From: Campanula takesimana
Lineage: Eukaryota > Streptophyta > Magnoliopsida > Asterales > Campanulaceae
NCBI GenBank assembly: GCA_026119855.1
Contig: JAOWBW010000439.1
Coordinates: forward strand, 682,001 to 746,000
Reading direction: 5' to 3'
DNA: 64,000 nucleotides
Below, one piece after another: positions 55,380 through 64,000 of this stretch (its first letter is position 1; each line of letters opens with the position of its first letter). A model generated the notes under the pieces. That model had not been told where the DNA came from. It searched no databases and saw only the letters and a program-made list of their open reading frames with translations. A program made the translations under genes and the position numbers.

Positions 55380-58300
55380 ATGGTGGATCAGAAAACTGCA
55401 ACATCCGTTAACATGTTAACGAAGAAGGAGCTTATGTCCAATGCCATGAAGAGGACTAGTGACTGGTTTGCCTTTCCCTCGTTATCTTTTCGATGTTTTC
55501 TTAATATTTGCATTTTGAAGTTAAATAATTTTCAAATTGTAACAGGATTTTCTCCCAGGATATTGGTAGTGATGTCACAGTTACTGTAGGGGGAGTTTCG
55601 TTTTCATTGCACAAGGTAAAGCTCAATCAAGATCTGCTCTTATTACTATACCTTATCAAGAATTCGTTATCTTTTGTTAATTGTAGAGTTTGATAACTAG
55701 ATAGATTCGTTATCTCTCATTACTATGCAGTGAATTTGATAATTCATTCTTTATATCATATGCAGTTTCCGTTAGTTTCAAAATGTGGATATATAAGGAA
55801 GTTGGTGTCAGCATCTAGCGATGCAGATCTTTCCATCATCAAAATCTCTGATATTCCGGGCGGGGCGGAATCTTTCGAACTCGCAGCAAAATTCTGTTAC
55901 GGAATTAATTTCGAAATCGGGACAGAAAATATTGCAACACTAAGATGTGTGGCAGAGTATCTTGAAATGACTGAGGACTATGCAGTTGGAAACCTTGTAG
56001 GACGTACTGAAGCCTACTTGAATGAAGTTGGACTTAAGAGCCTGGCCAGTACAATTACCATTTTACACTCATCGGAGAATTTTCTTCCAATAGCCGAAAA
56101 GGTTAAATTGGTAAATCGATGTATTGACACAATAGCTTATACAGCCATTAAAGAAAGCCAGAGTGGTGGTGATAGTTTAAGTCATTCACTGGTTTCTCAA
56201 TCGAAAGCTGTTGTTGATTGGTGGGCTGAAGATTTAACTGTTCTCAGGATCGATATCTTCCAACGGGTTCTTCTTGCAATGATTTCAAGAGGGTTTAAGC
56301 AGTACGCACTTGGTCCGATACTTATGCTTTATGCGCAAAAATCTCTTCGAGGTTTGGTGAGATCTCATTTCCATGTCTATATCAGAGTAATGCACTGCAG
56401 TATTATTTTAACAGAATATGTGTTGGCGCCACACAAACACATTCACAGTGGCGGATCCAGGAGTAATAAATAATGGGTGCACAAATGACACTACAAAATA
56501 AATGTCAATTGTGTGACTCGAACTCAAGACCTCTAGATTAAAAACTCACATTTACCCTCCAAGATATGCAAGTTACTTAGTCAATGGGTGCACTTTATGT
56601 TTAGATATCTTAAAACGTTAATATATACTCCCTCCGTCCCATCCGAATTAGGATTTTTGAGTTGGGCACGGGGATTAAGGAAAAAGTATTAGTAGAGTAG
56701 GTGTTGTTGTGAGTATGAAAAGTGAAATAGGTGAGAGAAAGTGGGGTAGAGAATAATGAGCGGAAAGTTGTTGTGAGTGTGAATGTGGGTCCCATTAAAT
56801 AAAACACTTCCATTTTTGGGTTGTCCTAATTCTAATGGGACACCCAAAATGGAATTTTGTCCTAATTCGAGGGGGACGGAGGGAGTATTTTAAAGTAGTT
56901 TTTTCATTCTATTAAATGTGGAAAATTATTGGGTGCACTCATAGTTACCGGGAACTCCCAACCCCCCCCTCGTCCCACGTCCCGGGAACACGCGTCCCGG
57001 GTTCACAAGGGAACTCGACCCAAAGTACTCAAACAATCGTACCGGAAAATAAACGGCCATCAAAGTAGAATCTTGTCTGCATTGACAGTCTTTTATGGTT
57101 ATCCGCCTTTATATTATACTCTTTTATCTCCCATATATACTCCCTCCGTCTTTTTAGTCGGTTCACTTTTTGCCATTTTGGGTGTCCCATTTGAATGTTC
57201 ACACTCCCAAAGAGGAAGGTTTATATTATTCTTTATTCAATGGGACCCACTTGTCATACTCATAACAACTATCCCACTCACATATCACATCATACTTTTC
57301 GTACTCACAACACCAACTCAACTACTAATATAAAATATTTTTCCTTAAAACCCGTGCATTAATCAAAGTGTGAACAAACTAAAAAGACGGAGGGAGTATA
57401 TATATAAATATATGTAAGTGTGTGTGTATATATATGTTATTATATTCAACTTAGTGATGTGTTTTCAATATAGAGCGTATCACATTCCCAATTGATCCTA
57501 CCCCCAGCGTACCCAAAATTTACTATGTCACGTTCCTCATTCCCGTACCCGTCCCGCGTCCCGAAACGTCCCACGTTCCTGGTAACTATGTGCACCTGCA
57601 CCTAATGAGAATAGGATAGACACACCCCTGCGACACGCACACTAATTAGAGCTAGTGAAGTACTTTTGATTGTTTCGTGTTTCCTAGAACCGTCCCTTTT
57701 TCCCTGGAAAACTCTGTTTATAGTGTCAATTATATTGTCATGATTCTCAAAAAGAGTTTTTTTTTTTTTTTTTTTTATTGTCTGACAGGAAATATTTGGA
57801 AAGGGAAGGAAAAAGATTGAGCCGAGACAAGAACACGAGAAGAGGGTTGTTGTAGAAACAATAGTTAGTCTTCTACCTCGGGAAAAGAACCTGTTATCAG
57901 TTAGCTTCCTATCTATGCTGCTTCGAGCTGCAATATACCTTGAGACAACGGTGGCTTGTAGGCTCGGCTTGGAGAGAATGATGGGCTCACAACTCGGGCA
58001 GGCTGTTTTAGATGATATATTGATTCCTTCTTTTCATTTTACTGGGGATACATTGTTTGATGTTGACACGGTGCAGAGGATCATGATGAATTACCTTGAA
58101 TATGAATTGGATGGGACCCGACTAGGGTATAATGCGGATGAAGAGCATGTATCGTCTCCCCAAAGTGATATGGAGAGGGTTGGGAAATTAATGGAGAGTT
58201 ACCTAGCTGAAATATCTTCTGATCGGAATTTATCAGTACAGAAGTTTATAGATATTGCTGAACATATGCCAGAACAGACGAGGGTAACAGAGGATGGAAT

Positions 58301-59147
58301 GTATCGGGCCATCGATATTTACCTTAAGGTGCATTTTCTTTCTTATACCATAATATTTCTCCTTTTCCGTCAGTAGTGGCACTTTCAGGAATTATTCAAA
58401 GTGGGTGCACAAACCCAAGACCTACATGTTTAATGGGTGCACTTTGTGTAAATATAATGGAAACGCGTATATATATTCAAAACAAATTCCAGTAATGGGG
58501 AGACTATGTGGGTGCACTAGCACCCACTTCTATTGCCTTATGTTCACCGGTATACTACGAGTTTTAAATATTGATTAGCATTTACAATCAATCTTTCTGT
58601 TTGTAAATTACAGGCTCATCCAACTTTAAGTGATATGGAGAGGAAGAAGGTTTGCAGTGTAATGGACTGTCAAAAATTATCCCGTGAGGCATGTGCACAT
58701 GCAGCTCAAAACGACCGTCTCCCCGTGCAAACGGTTGTTCAAGTCCTTTACTACGAGCAGCAACGTTTGAGAGAAGCCATGGATGGGGGAGAATCCGCTG
58801 CTCCTCCCCTTAAAGTCAACGCATACACCCCTGATGTCCACCCCAAATCAGATGAGCTCTCGAGCTTAAAAAGAGAAAACCAAGACCTCAAATTAGAGCT
58901 AGTGAAAATGAAAATGAGATTGAAAGAAATAGACCGATCATCTGATAAATCAACAGTAAGCAGTCCAGGTGGGACCATCATCAGCCGTTCATCTGCTGAT
59001 AAACCCCCTTTGCCACGAAAATCATTCATTAATACAGTATCGAAAAAGCTTGGGAAGCTTACTCCATTTCTACGGGACGGAGTTTTACCTTCTGGTGCTA
59101 AAGCGCGGAGCAAACCAGCTAAAGATCGGAGGCATTCTGTATCTTAA
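55380..59147 (+). CDS. NPH3/RPT2-like (NRL) BTB protein, five exons
   Basis: Exons are 55380-55465, 55546-55615, 55766-56356, 57789-58328 and 58614-59147, all joined by GT-AG introns, giving 606 residues with no internal stop. Exon 1 ends in the middle of a tryptophan codon. A BTB domain (about 33-135: SDVTVTVGGVSFSLHK, FELAAKFCYGINFEI) is followed by the NPH3 domain (about 203-478: DWWAEDL, ETIVSLLP, YRAIDIYLKAHP, NDRLPVQTVVQVLYYEQ) and a coiled coil (about 509-538). NRL proteins act as adaptors of CUL3 ubiquitin ligases and in light or auxin signalling at the plasma membrane. The N-terminus, domain order and RRHSVS C-terminus resemble Arabidopsis At1g03010 as I recall it. Intron 3 (1,432 bp) and intron 4 carry transposons. 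The start is chosen because it gives the usual 29-residue lead before the BTB domain. Confidence 0.93.
56628..56885. mobile_element. Stowaway-like MITE in intron 3
   Basis: Left end CTCCCTCCGTCCCATCCGAA and right end GGGGGACGGAGGGAG with TA flanks. Further inverted complementarity includes AATTAGGA and its partner TCCTAATT. It resembles the MITE at 3571-3734. Confidence 0.92.
56940..57590. mobile_element. Inverted-repeat element in intron 3
   Basis: CATAGTTACCGGGAAC at 56940 pairs with GTTCCTGGTAACTATG ending at 57590. GTGCAC lies on both flanks, probably a short target duplication. GTCCCGGG- and GTCCCGCG-rich stretches lie next to both ends. It contains the MITE at 57140. Confidence 0.75.
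57140..57396. mobile_element. Second Stowaway-like MITE in intron 3
   Basis: Left end CTCCCTCCGTCTTTTTAGT and right end ACTAAAAAGACGGAGGGAG are perfect inverted repeats flanked by TA. Confidence 0.93.
58374..58545. mobile_element. hAT-like remnant in intron 4
   Basis: AGTGGCACTTTCAGG then GGGTGCACAAACCC and TTTAATGGGTGCACTTTGTG recall the intron 3 element. The ends are uncertain. Confidence 0.4.
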
Positions 59148-59600
59148 GAAATGGGATTATATTATACGTTACGAGTAGTATACTATATTCTTCATCGCGC
59201 TGTTTCGAGGCTTGGCAAGAGGGACTTCAAAGCTACTGTATGGTTTTTGTTCCTCTTTTTGTGTGTGAAGTTGTAAGTTTTCATATGCGCTATTATATAA
59301 GATTTTGTTAAGTTGTGTAGATTGTTCAAGCCCAGTTAATAAGAAGTCCTGAAGAAGTGAATACATCTTTTATACGTGTCTATGCATTTCCATGAACGAA
59401 CGGACATAACAGCTAGATCACACACACATATACATATATCATGAAAAATATAAAGACGACAAGCTTGCAATTAATATTCTAGTAGGATTTTAGTAGCTTG
59501 CTTTTGTAATTAATATTCTAGTAGGATTCTAGTAGCTTGCTCACCAAGTAATTCACTTGTATATATAGCCAGGGATCAAGTGTTCATAATAAAGTTTAGC
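59148..59600. other. 3' flank of the NPH3-like gene and possible LTR of Copia J
   Basis: Plausible polyadenylation context (AATAAG near 59338) ends the gene. From about 59463 a phrase (TAATATTCTAGTAGGATT) occurs twice, and a likely TATA (TATATATAGCC near 59560) and AATAAAG suggest part of an LTR of Copia J, but its ends were not found. Confidence 0.45.
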
Positions 59601-59679
59601 TTTTCCAATTATTGTTAGTCTCTAATATTAGATTGTCTCAGAAGAATAGATCCAGAAAACCTGTTTCTTCTTTTCTCAT

Positions 59680-60310
59680 GGCCTCCCTCAACCGAGTCCT
59701 CCATCTTCCTCCCAAATTCCACCGAGCCTTCCAAGCCGATCGTCGTTATCTCCCTCTCCCATATTCTCAAACTCACTTCCACCAACTATATTGCGTGGAA
59801 GATTCAAATTGAAGCAACCTTACTTGGCCATGACTTGTATCAATAGATTGGTGGCACCCTTCTCGCCCCACCCCAACACTTACCACCACCCAAAACCATA
59901 ACTTTCGCCTCCACCGACACCACCCCCAAAGTATCCGCCACCCCTCCCGTCCCCACCAAGAATCCAGCCTACTTCACTTGGTTTCTCCAAGATAAATTGA
60001 TCCTTGGTGCACTAGCCGGCAGCCTCTCTCCCTCCCTAGTTCTCATCTCTTAATGCACCGCCACGTATGATGCATGAAAAACCCTAGCCAATTCTTCTCG
60101 AGGACATCTCAAACAACTTAAAGATAGACTTTGCACCATTACCAAAGGCCCTAAATCTATCTCTGATTATAAGCAGGAACTTAAACTTCGTGCCGACCAA
60201 TTAGCCTCTCTAGGCCGTCCTCTTGACTCCGATGATCATGTTGATCAAGTCCTTGACCAAATGAATGATCTCGACTTTGATTCTGTCATCCATGCTTTCC
60301 AAAGCTGTGA
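59680..60310 (+). pseudogene. Copia J gag remnant
   Basis: Readable pieces include LKLTSTNYIAWKIQIEATLL (near 59773-59832) and HLKQLKDRLCTITKGPKSIS (near 60101-60170) followed by DYKQELKLRADQLASLG, typical of a Copia gag domain. Stops and shifts separate them. Confidence 0.78.
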
Positions 60311-60316
60311 AACACC

Positions 60317-60438
60317 TATATCCTTGTGATTCTTGTGATTGCAATAAGAGTCACAAACTTCTGTTTTATGATACTACTATATCCTTGTGATTTTTGTGAT
60401 TGCAATAAGAGTCACAAACTTCTGTTTTATGATACTAC
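60317..60438 (+). repeat. 61-bp tandem duplication in Copia J
   Basis: TATATCCTTGTGATTCTTGT and the following 41 bp occur twice in direct succession (60317-60377 and 60378-60438) with one base difference. Confidence 0.92.
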
Positions 60439-60856
60439 AATTCGTTCTCAAGGTCCTCTTGATACAATCTATAGTGATATTTGGACATCTCCTATTCACT
60501 CTTTTGATGGTTACAAATACTACACAATTTTTGTGGATCATTTTTCCAATGTGTGGTTTTATCCCTTAAAGAACAAAAATGACGCTCTTTCTGTGTTCAC
60601 TAACTTAAAAAATATTGTGGAAATTTTTTCCAATCGGTCCATCATCACCGTCTATAGTGACAATGGGGTTAAATATATTGGTCTCCGCTCCTTCCTTGCT
60701 ACTTATGGCATTTCACTTCTCCTCCTCACTTCTGAACACAATGGCGACTCTGAATGCCGTCACCGCCACATTGTCGAAACTGGCCTCTCCCTTCTCACCC
60801 ACTCCTCCGTGCCTAAAAAATATTGGTCTATTGCCTTTGCCGTTGCATGTACTTAA
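60439..60856 (+). pseudogene. Copia J integrase
   Basis: The frame shows YSDIWTSPIHSFDGYKYYTI, FVDHFSNVWFYPL, VYSDNG and RHRHIVETG, containing D, D and E positions in a somewhat altered order of conserved residues. It ends with a stop at 60856. Confidence 0.82.
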
Positions 60857-61539
60857 TAAACCGCATGCCAACCCCCACTCTTCATCTCACCTCACCATTT
60901 ACTAAACTTCATAATCAACCGCCCAACTATCTCAAACCTTAGTTTTAGGTGTCTCTTCTATCCTTGGTTACGTCCATACACCACTCATAAACTTGATCCT
61001 CGCTCCGCTCCTTGTGTCTTTGTTAGCTATTCCCACCCAAAGTGCGTATTACTGCCTCGATCTATCTTTCCACAAAATCTATACCTCTCGGTATGTCAAA
61101 TTCGTTGAACATGCATTCCTATTCCACTCCTCATCTTCCTCTTCTATACCTACGTTTCTTGCCAATGACTGGTGCACTCTCCACCTCCCTATCCTCTCAT
61201 TACCATATACTACTCCTTCTCCCCCTTCCCCTACCCAATCCCATTCACTATCTAACCCCCCTCACCCTCTCTCCCTGCCGATCCCTCCACCCTTGCTCTC
61301 TCCACCACCTCACCAAATCCCCCCAGCCGAAAATACTCCATCCACCTTACCCATTCCCTTTTCCGAAACCTCCCCCTACCTCACCCGAAACTTCCCCTTC
61401 TCCATTAAATGACACAACACCTTCTTCCTCCATCACTCCTACCCCATAGACCTGTCACCCGACTCCAAAATAACATCACCAAACCCATTCAAAAACTCAA
61501 CCTTCACACCTCTCTTCAGCCCACTCATACCGAACCAAT

Positions 61540-62455
61540 AACCATCACCCAAGCCTTAAAAACACCCATTTGGCGTAATGCCATGCAACAAGAGTATAAC
61601 GCCCTTCTCCACAAAAAACCTGGGATCTTGTACCTCCATCCCCCTCTCAGAATCTAATTGGGTGTATATTGATCTTTCTCATCAAATATAACCAGGTTGG
61701 CTCTATCTCTCGCCACAAACCCGGCTAGTAGCCAAGGGGTTTCATCAACGACCATGTCTTATTACTCCAAAACCTTTCGTCTAGTTGTTAAACCTACCAT
61801 TGTCCATACCATCTTGTCTCTTTCCACGGTCAATGGTTGGACTGTTCATTAAGTGGATATCAATAACGCTTTCTCTAAGGCTCTCTCACAGAGGATGTTT
61901 TTATGTCCCAACCTCCTGGGATTGTTGATTCATCCTTTACTTCCTATGTCTGTAAGCTTCGACAGGCTATTTATGGTCTCACGCAAGCCCCTCGAGCTTG
62001 GTACAATGAACTTAAAACCTATCTTGTGTCTCTTGGATTCAAAAATTGTGTTTCTGACTCATCTCTTTTTGTGCTCCGCGGTCCTCACGATCTCATCTAC
62101 CTTCTTGTTTACGTAGATGATATCATTATCACCGGTTCAGATAATACTCTCCTTAATTCCTTTATTACTACATTCTCCACTTGGTTTTCCTTGAAGGATT
62201 TGGAGTCCCTCTCTTACTTTGTTGGTGTCAAAGTCATCCCTCATTCGCAGGGTCTCTTTTTAAGTCAAACATAAATATATTCAAGACATACTTCCCGAGC
62301 ACATATGAGGGAAGCCAATCCGGATTCGACACCCATGGCGGTTCATCAACCTCTCTTTGCCGCCTCTAGTCCCGCCATCTCCAATTCGTCCGAGTATAGG
62401 GCTCTTGTGGGGAGTCTCCAATATTTATCTCTCACCAAACCAGACATCTCATTGT
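61540..62455 (+). pseudogene. Copia J reverse transcriptase
   Basis: Pieces in different frames read WRNAMQQEYNALL (61570-61610), MDINNAFS (near 61853), LRQAIYGLTQAPRAWYNELK (near 61955) and LLVYVDDIIITGSDN with an intact YVDD (near 62102-62146). It is broken by several shifts and ends in SLTKPDIS. Confidence 0.85.
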
Positions 62456-63024
62456 GGTTAATAATGCTGTGCGCGGCGGAAGCGGCTATTATGCACATCA
62501 ACAATTAGGTTATACTACACCATTAATTTGGACAAGAACAATATGACGGAAAGATAAATAAGACAATATTTTAACGTGGTGGTTCACCCCAACATCAATG
62601 GGCTACGTCCATAGACCAATCATTATATATCTTCAACATTACAAAGTCTATCATCCTACAAATCTTAGTCCCCCTCACTCAAGGATTACAAGACACTAGG
62701 CTACTATCACAATAGTGTCAAACTCTGATAACCTGAGGCTAGAGATTGTAGACCGAACCGAAAGAACGAAGATTCAATTCTGAAAAGCGAAAATCTTTTT
62801 CTTTGTAAAATTCAAATAATCAAAAACTGTGTTCTATGAAACCCTAAACGAGTTTAAATACTCCAACAAAACAAACCCAGAATAAAGACATAAATAACCC
62901 TACATAAATTGTTCTTAAAATGAAACTTAAAGAAAAGCGTAATCAAGAATTCGCCAGACACGGTCGTGTCTGGAACTTGGCACGGTCGTGCAGATCAGTG
63001 CGCAAAGGACCTCCGCATCTGTTT
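62456..63024 (-). mobile_element. 3' region, probably LTR, of Gypsy element K
   Basis: The stretch has a TATA-like word on the minus strand (TTTAAAC/TATTTAA, near 62847), but exact LTR ends were not found. CG-rich palindromes lie at 62954-62991. No other gene is supported. Confidence 0.5.
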
Positions 63025-63066
63025 TTAATCGTACGGGCGTGTATTGGAATCTGGCACGGTCGTGCC
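62954..63066. other. GC palindromes at the end of element K pol
   Basis: CCAGACACGGTCGTGTCTGG (62954-62973) has 9-bp arms. GGCACGGTCGTGC (62979-62991) and GGCACGGTCGTGCC (63053-63066) follow. The last lies inside the 3' end of the minus-strand pol frame and encodes GTTVP. Confidence 0.9.
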
Positions 63067-64000
63067 TTTTGCGCCGAGTTGCTGCTGCGCCTGCTGCTCT
63101 GCATCATTCTCCCTTCCTTTGAAAAGACTCGACCAAGAGTCGATATCACGATCAGGGTCACCATGATATGCAGATAAGTCAGACACATTAAAAGTGGTGG
63201 AGACATTATAATGACTAGGCAAATCAACCTTGTAAGCATTATCATTAATCAGCTCCACAATTCGAAACAGTCCATCCGCACGAGGTTGTAACTTACCAAA
63301 ACGTCCCGCTGGAAAACGCTCCTTGCGCAAATGAACCCATACCAAGTCGCCTGCCTGAAACACAACCCTCTTACGATGCGCATCAGCACAGTGCTTGTAC
63401 TTGCTGGTCAGCTGCAGGATCCGCTCTCGAACCTGCTCATGGAGGTCCTTGATCTGCGCGACGCGCTCGTCCGCATCAGAACTATACTGAGTATTAACCG
63501 GTAGAGGTATAAGATCCAAAGGGATAATGGGATTCTGTCCATAGACAATCTGGAACGGACTCTTACCAGTAGTACAGTTCTGCGAATGATTGTAAGCAAA
63601 CTCAGCCTGTGCAAGTATTAAGTCCCATTGACGTGGTTTGTCACCCACCTAACTGCGTAACAGATTCCCCAAGCTATGATTCGCAATTTCAGTTTGCCCA
63701 TCCGTCTGTGGGTGATAAGAACTACTAAACTGTATGCGCGAACCCAGTTTACGCCACAGCATACGCCAAAAATGACTGATAAACTTGGCATCCCTATCAG
63801 ACGTCAGAGATTTGGGAATGCCATGCAATTTCACAACCTCCTTAAAGTACAAGTCAGCTACCTGAGTGGCATCAAATGTTTTGTGACACGGAACAAAATG
63901 TGCCATCTTGGAGAAACGATCAACAACAATCATAATAGAATCCTTTTGTCGCTGTGTGCGCGGTAAACCTATGACAAAATCTAAACTAATGTCCTCCCAA
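63025..64000 (-). pseudogene. Gypsy element K integrase, C-terminal part of pol
   Basis: The minus-strand frame is open from the window edge. It reads WEDISLDFVIGLP, DRFSKMAHFVPC, LTSDRDAKFISHFW and YHPQTDGQTEIANHSL, which supplies the D, D and E of a Gypsy integrase core. After LLRS an in-frame TAG (63646-63648) replaces a leucine. The frame then resumes as VGDKPRQWD, followed by the C-terminal domain (AGDLVWVHLRKERFPAGRFGKL, KVDLPSHYNVSTTFNVSDLS) to TRPYD at 63025. Apart from this codon it looks intact. I do not see a clear chromodomain. The rest of pol lies beyond the window. Confidence 0.9.

Larger units (their letters stand above)
56443..57640. mobile_element. hAT-like insertion complex in intron 3
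   Basis: CAGTGGCGGATCCAGG at 56443 resembles a hAT-type terminus, and phrases such as GGGTGCACAAATGACAC follow. The complex contains a MITE (56628-56885) and a second inverted-repeat element (56940-57590). The exact right end is not clear. Confidence 0.5.
59601..62455 (+). mobile_element. Copia element J, decayed and truncated
   Basis: Gag, integrase and reverse transcriptase pieces follow in the expected order, with many frameshifts. The element stops at about 62455 in SLTKPDIS, just before RNase H, where sequence linked to element K begins. No 3' LTR is present. Confidence 0.8.

Overview
The window is nuclear DNA of a flowering plant, most likely a eudicot. It has a spliced plant NPH3/RPT2-like gene with GT-AG introns, plant Copia and Gypsy retrotransposons, many Stowaway-like MITEs and AT-rich intergenic DNA. 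No bacterial, viral or organellar gene block, rRNA, tRNA gene or CRISPR array was seen. I cannot name the species.

Layout. 1-3736: a small, recently inserted Copia element (Copia-1, target duplication TGTAG) splits a MITE. 3737-5028: AT-rich DNA with one MITE and a degenerate TGTTACATT array. 5029-37859: one giant nested structure. Its host is a gag-only LTR retrotransposon, element F (target duplication GAGCC). The 5' LTR of F is split by Copia element A, which is itself split by a young gag-only LTR element B (target duplication AGTAG). The interior of F also holds a 3.7-kb solo LTR (GGTCC) with a smaller solo LTR inside it (TATAA), and a 5'-truncated Copia element G between two 1-kb direct repeats of F. 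38017-43067: minus-strand Copia element E, same family as A, inserted in another MITE. 43590-48777: a patchwork of Copia H (minus), a B-like LTR (minus) and Copia C (plus). 51290-53263: a MITE split by a Mutator-like element that carries a fasciclin-like gene fragment between about 234-bp inverted repeats (Pack-MULE), itself hit by a further MITE. 55380-59147: the only clear host gene, a five-exon NPH3/RPT2-like BTB gene of 606 predicted residues, with several DNA transposons in introns 3 and 4. 59600-64000: decayed Copia J and the integrase end of minus-strand Gypsy element K.

The coding parts of the retroelements are nearly all broken by nonsense codons, frameshifts or deletions, yet several LTR pairs are almost identical, so some must have moved using enzymes supplied by relatives. 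The most interesting signals are non-coding. Two different hairpin motifs recur in the interiors of elements B and F with compensatory base changes, suggesting conserved RNA structures. A CG-rich palindrome (GGCACGGTCGTGCC and variants) recurs in at least three otherwise different LTR elements. The Pack-MULE has exact boundaries because it lies inside a recognisable MITE.
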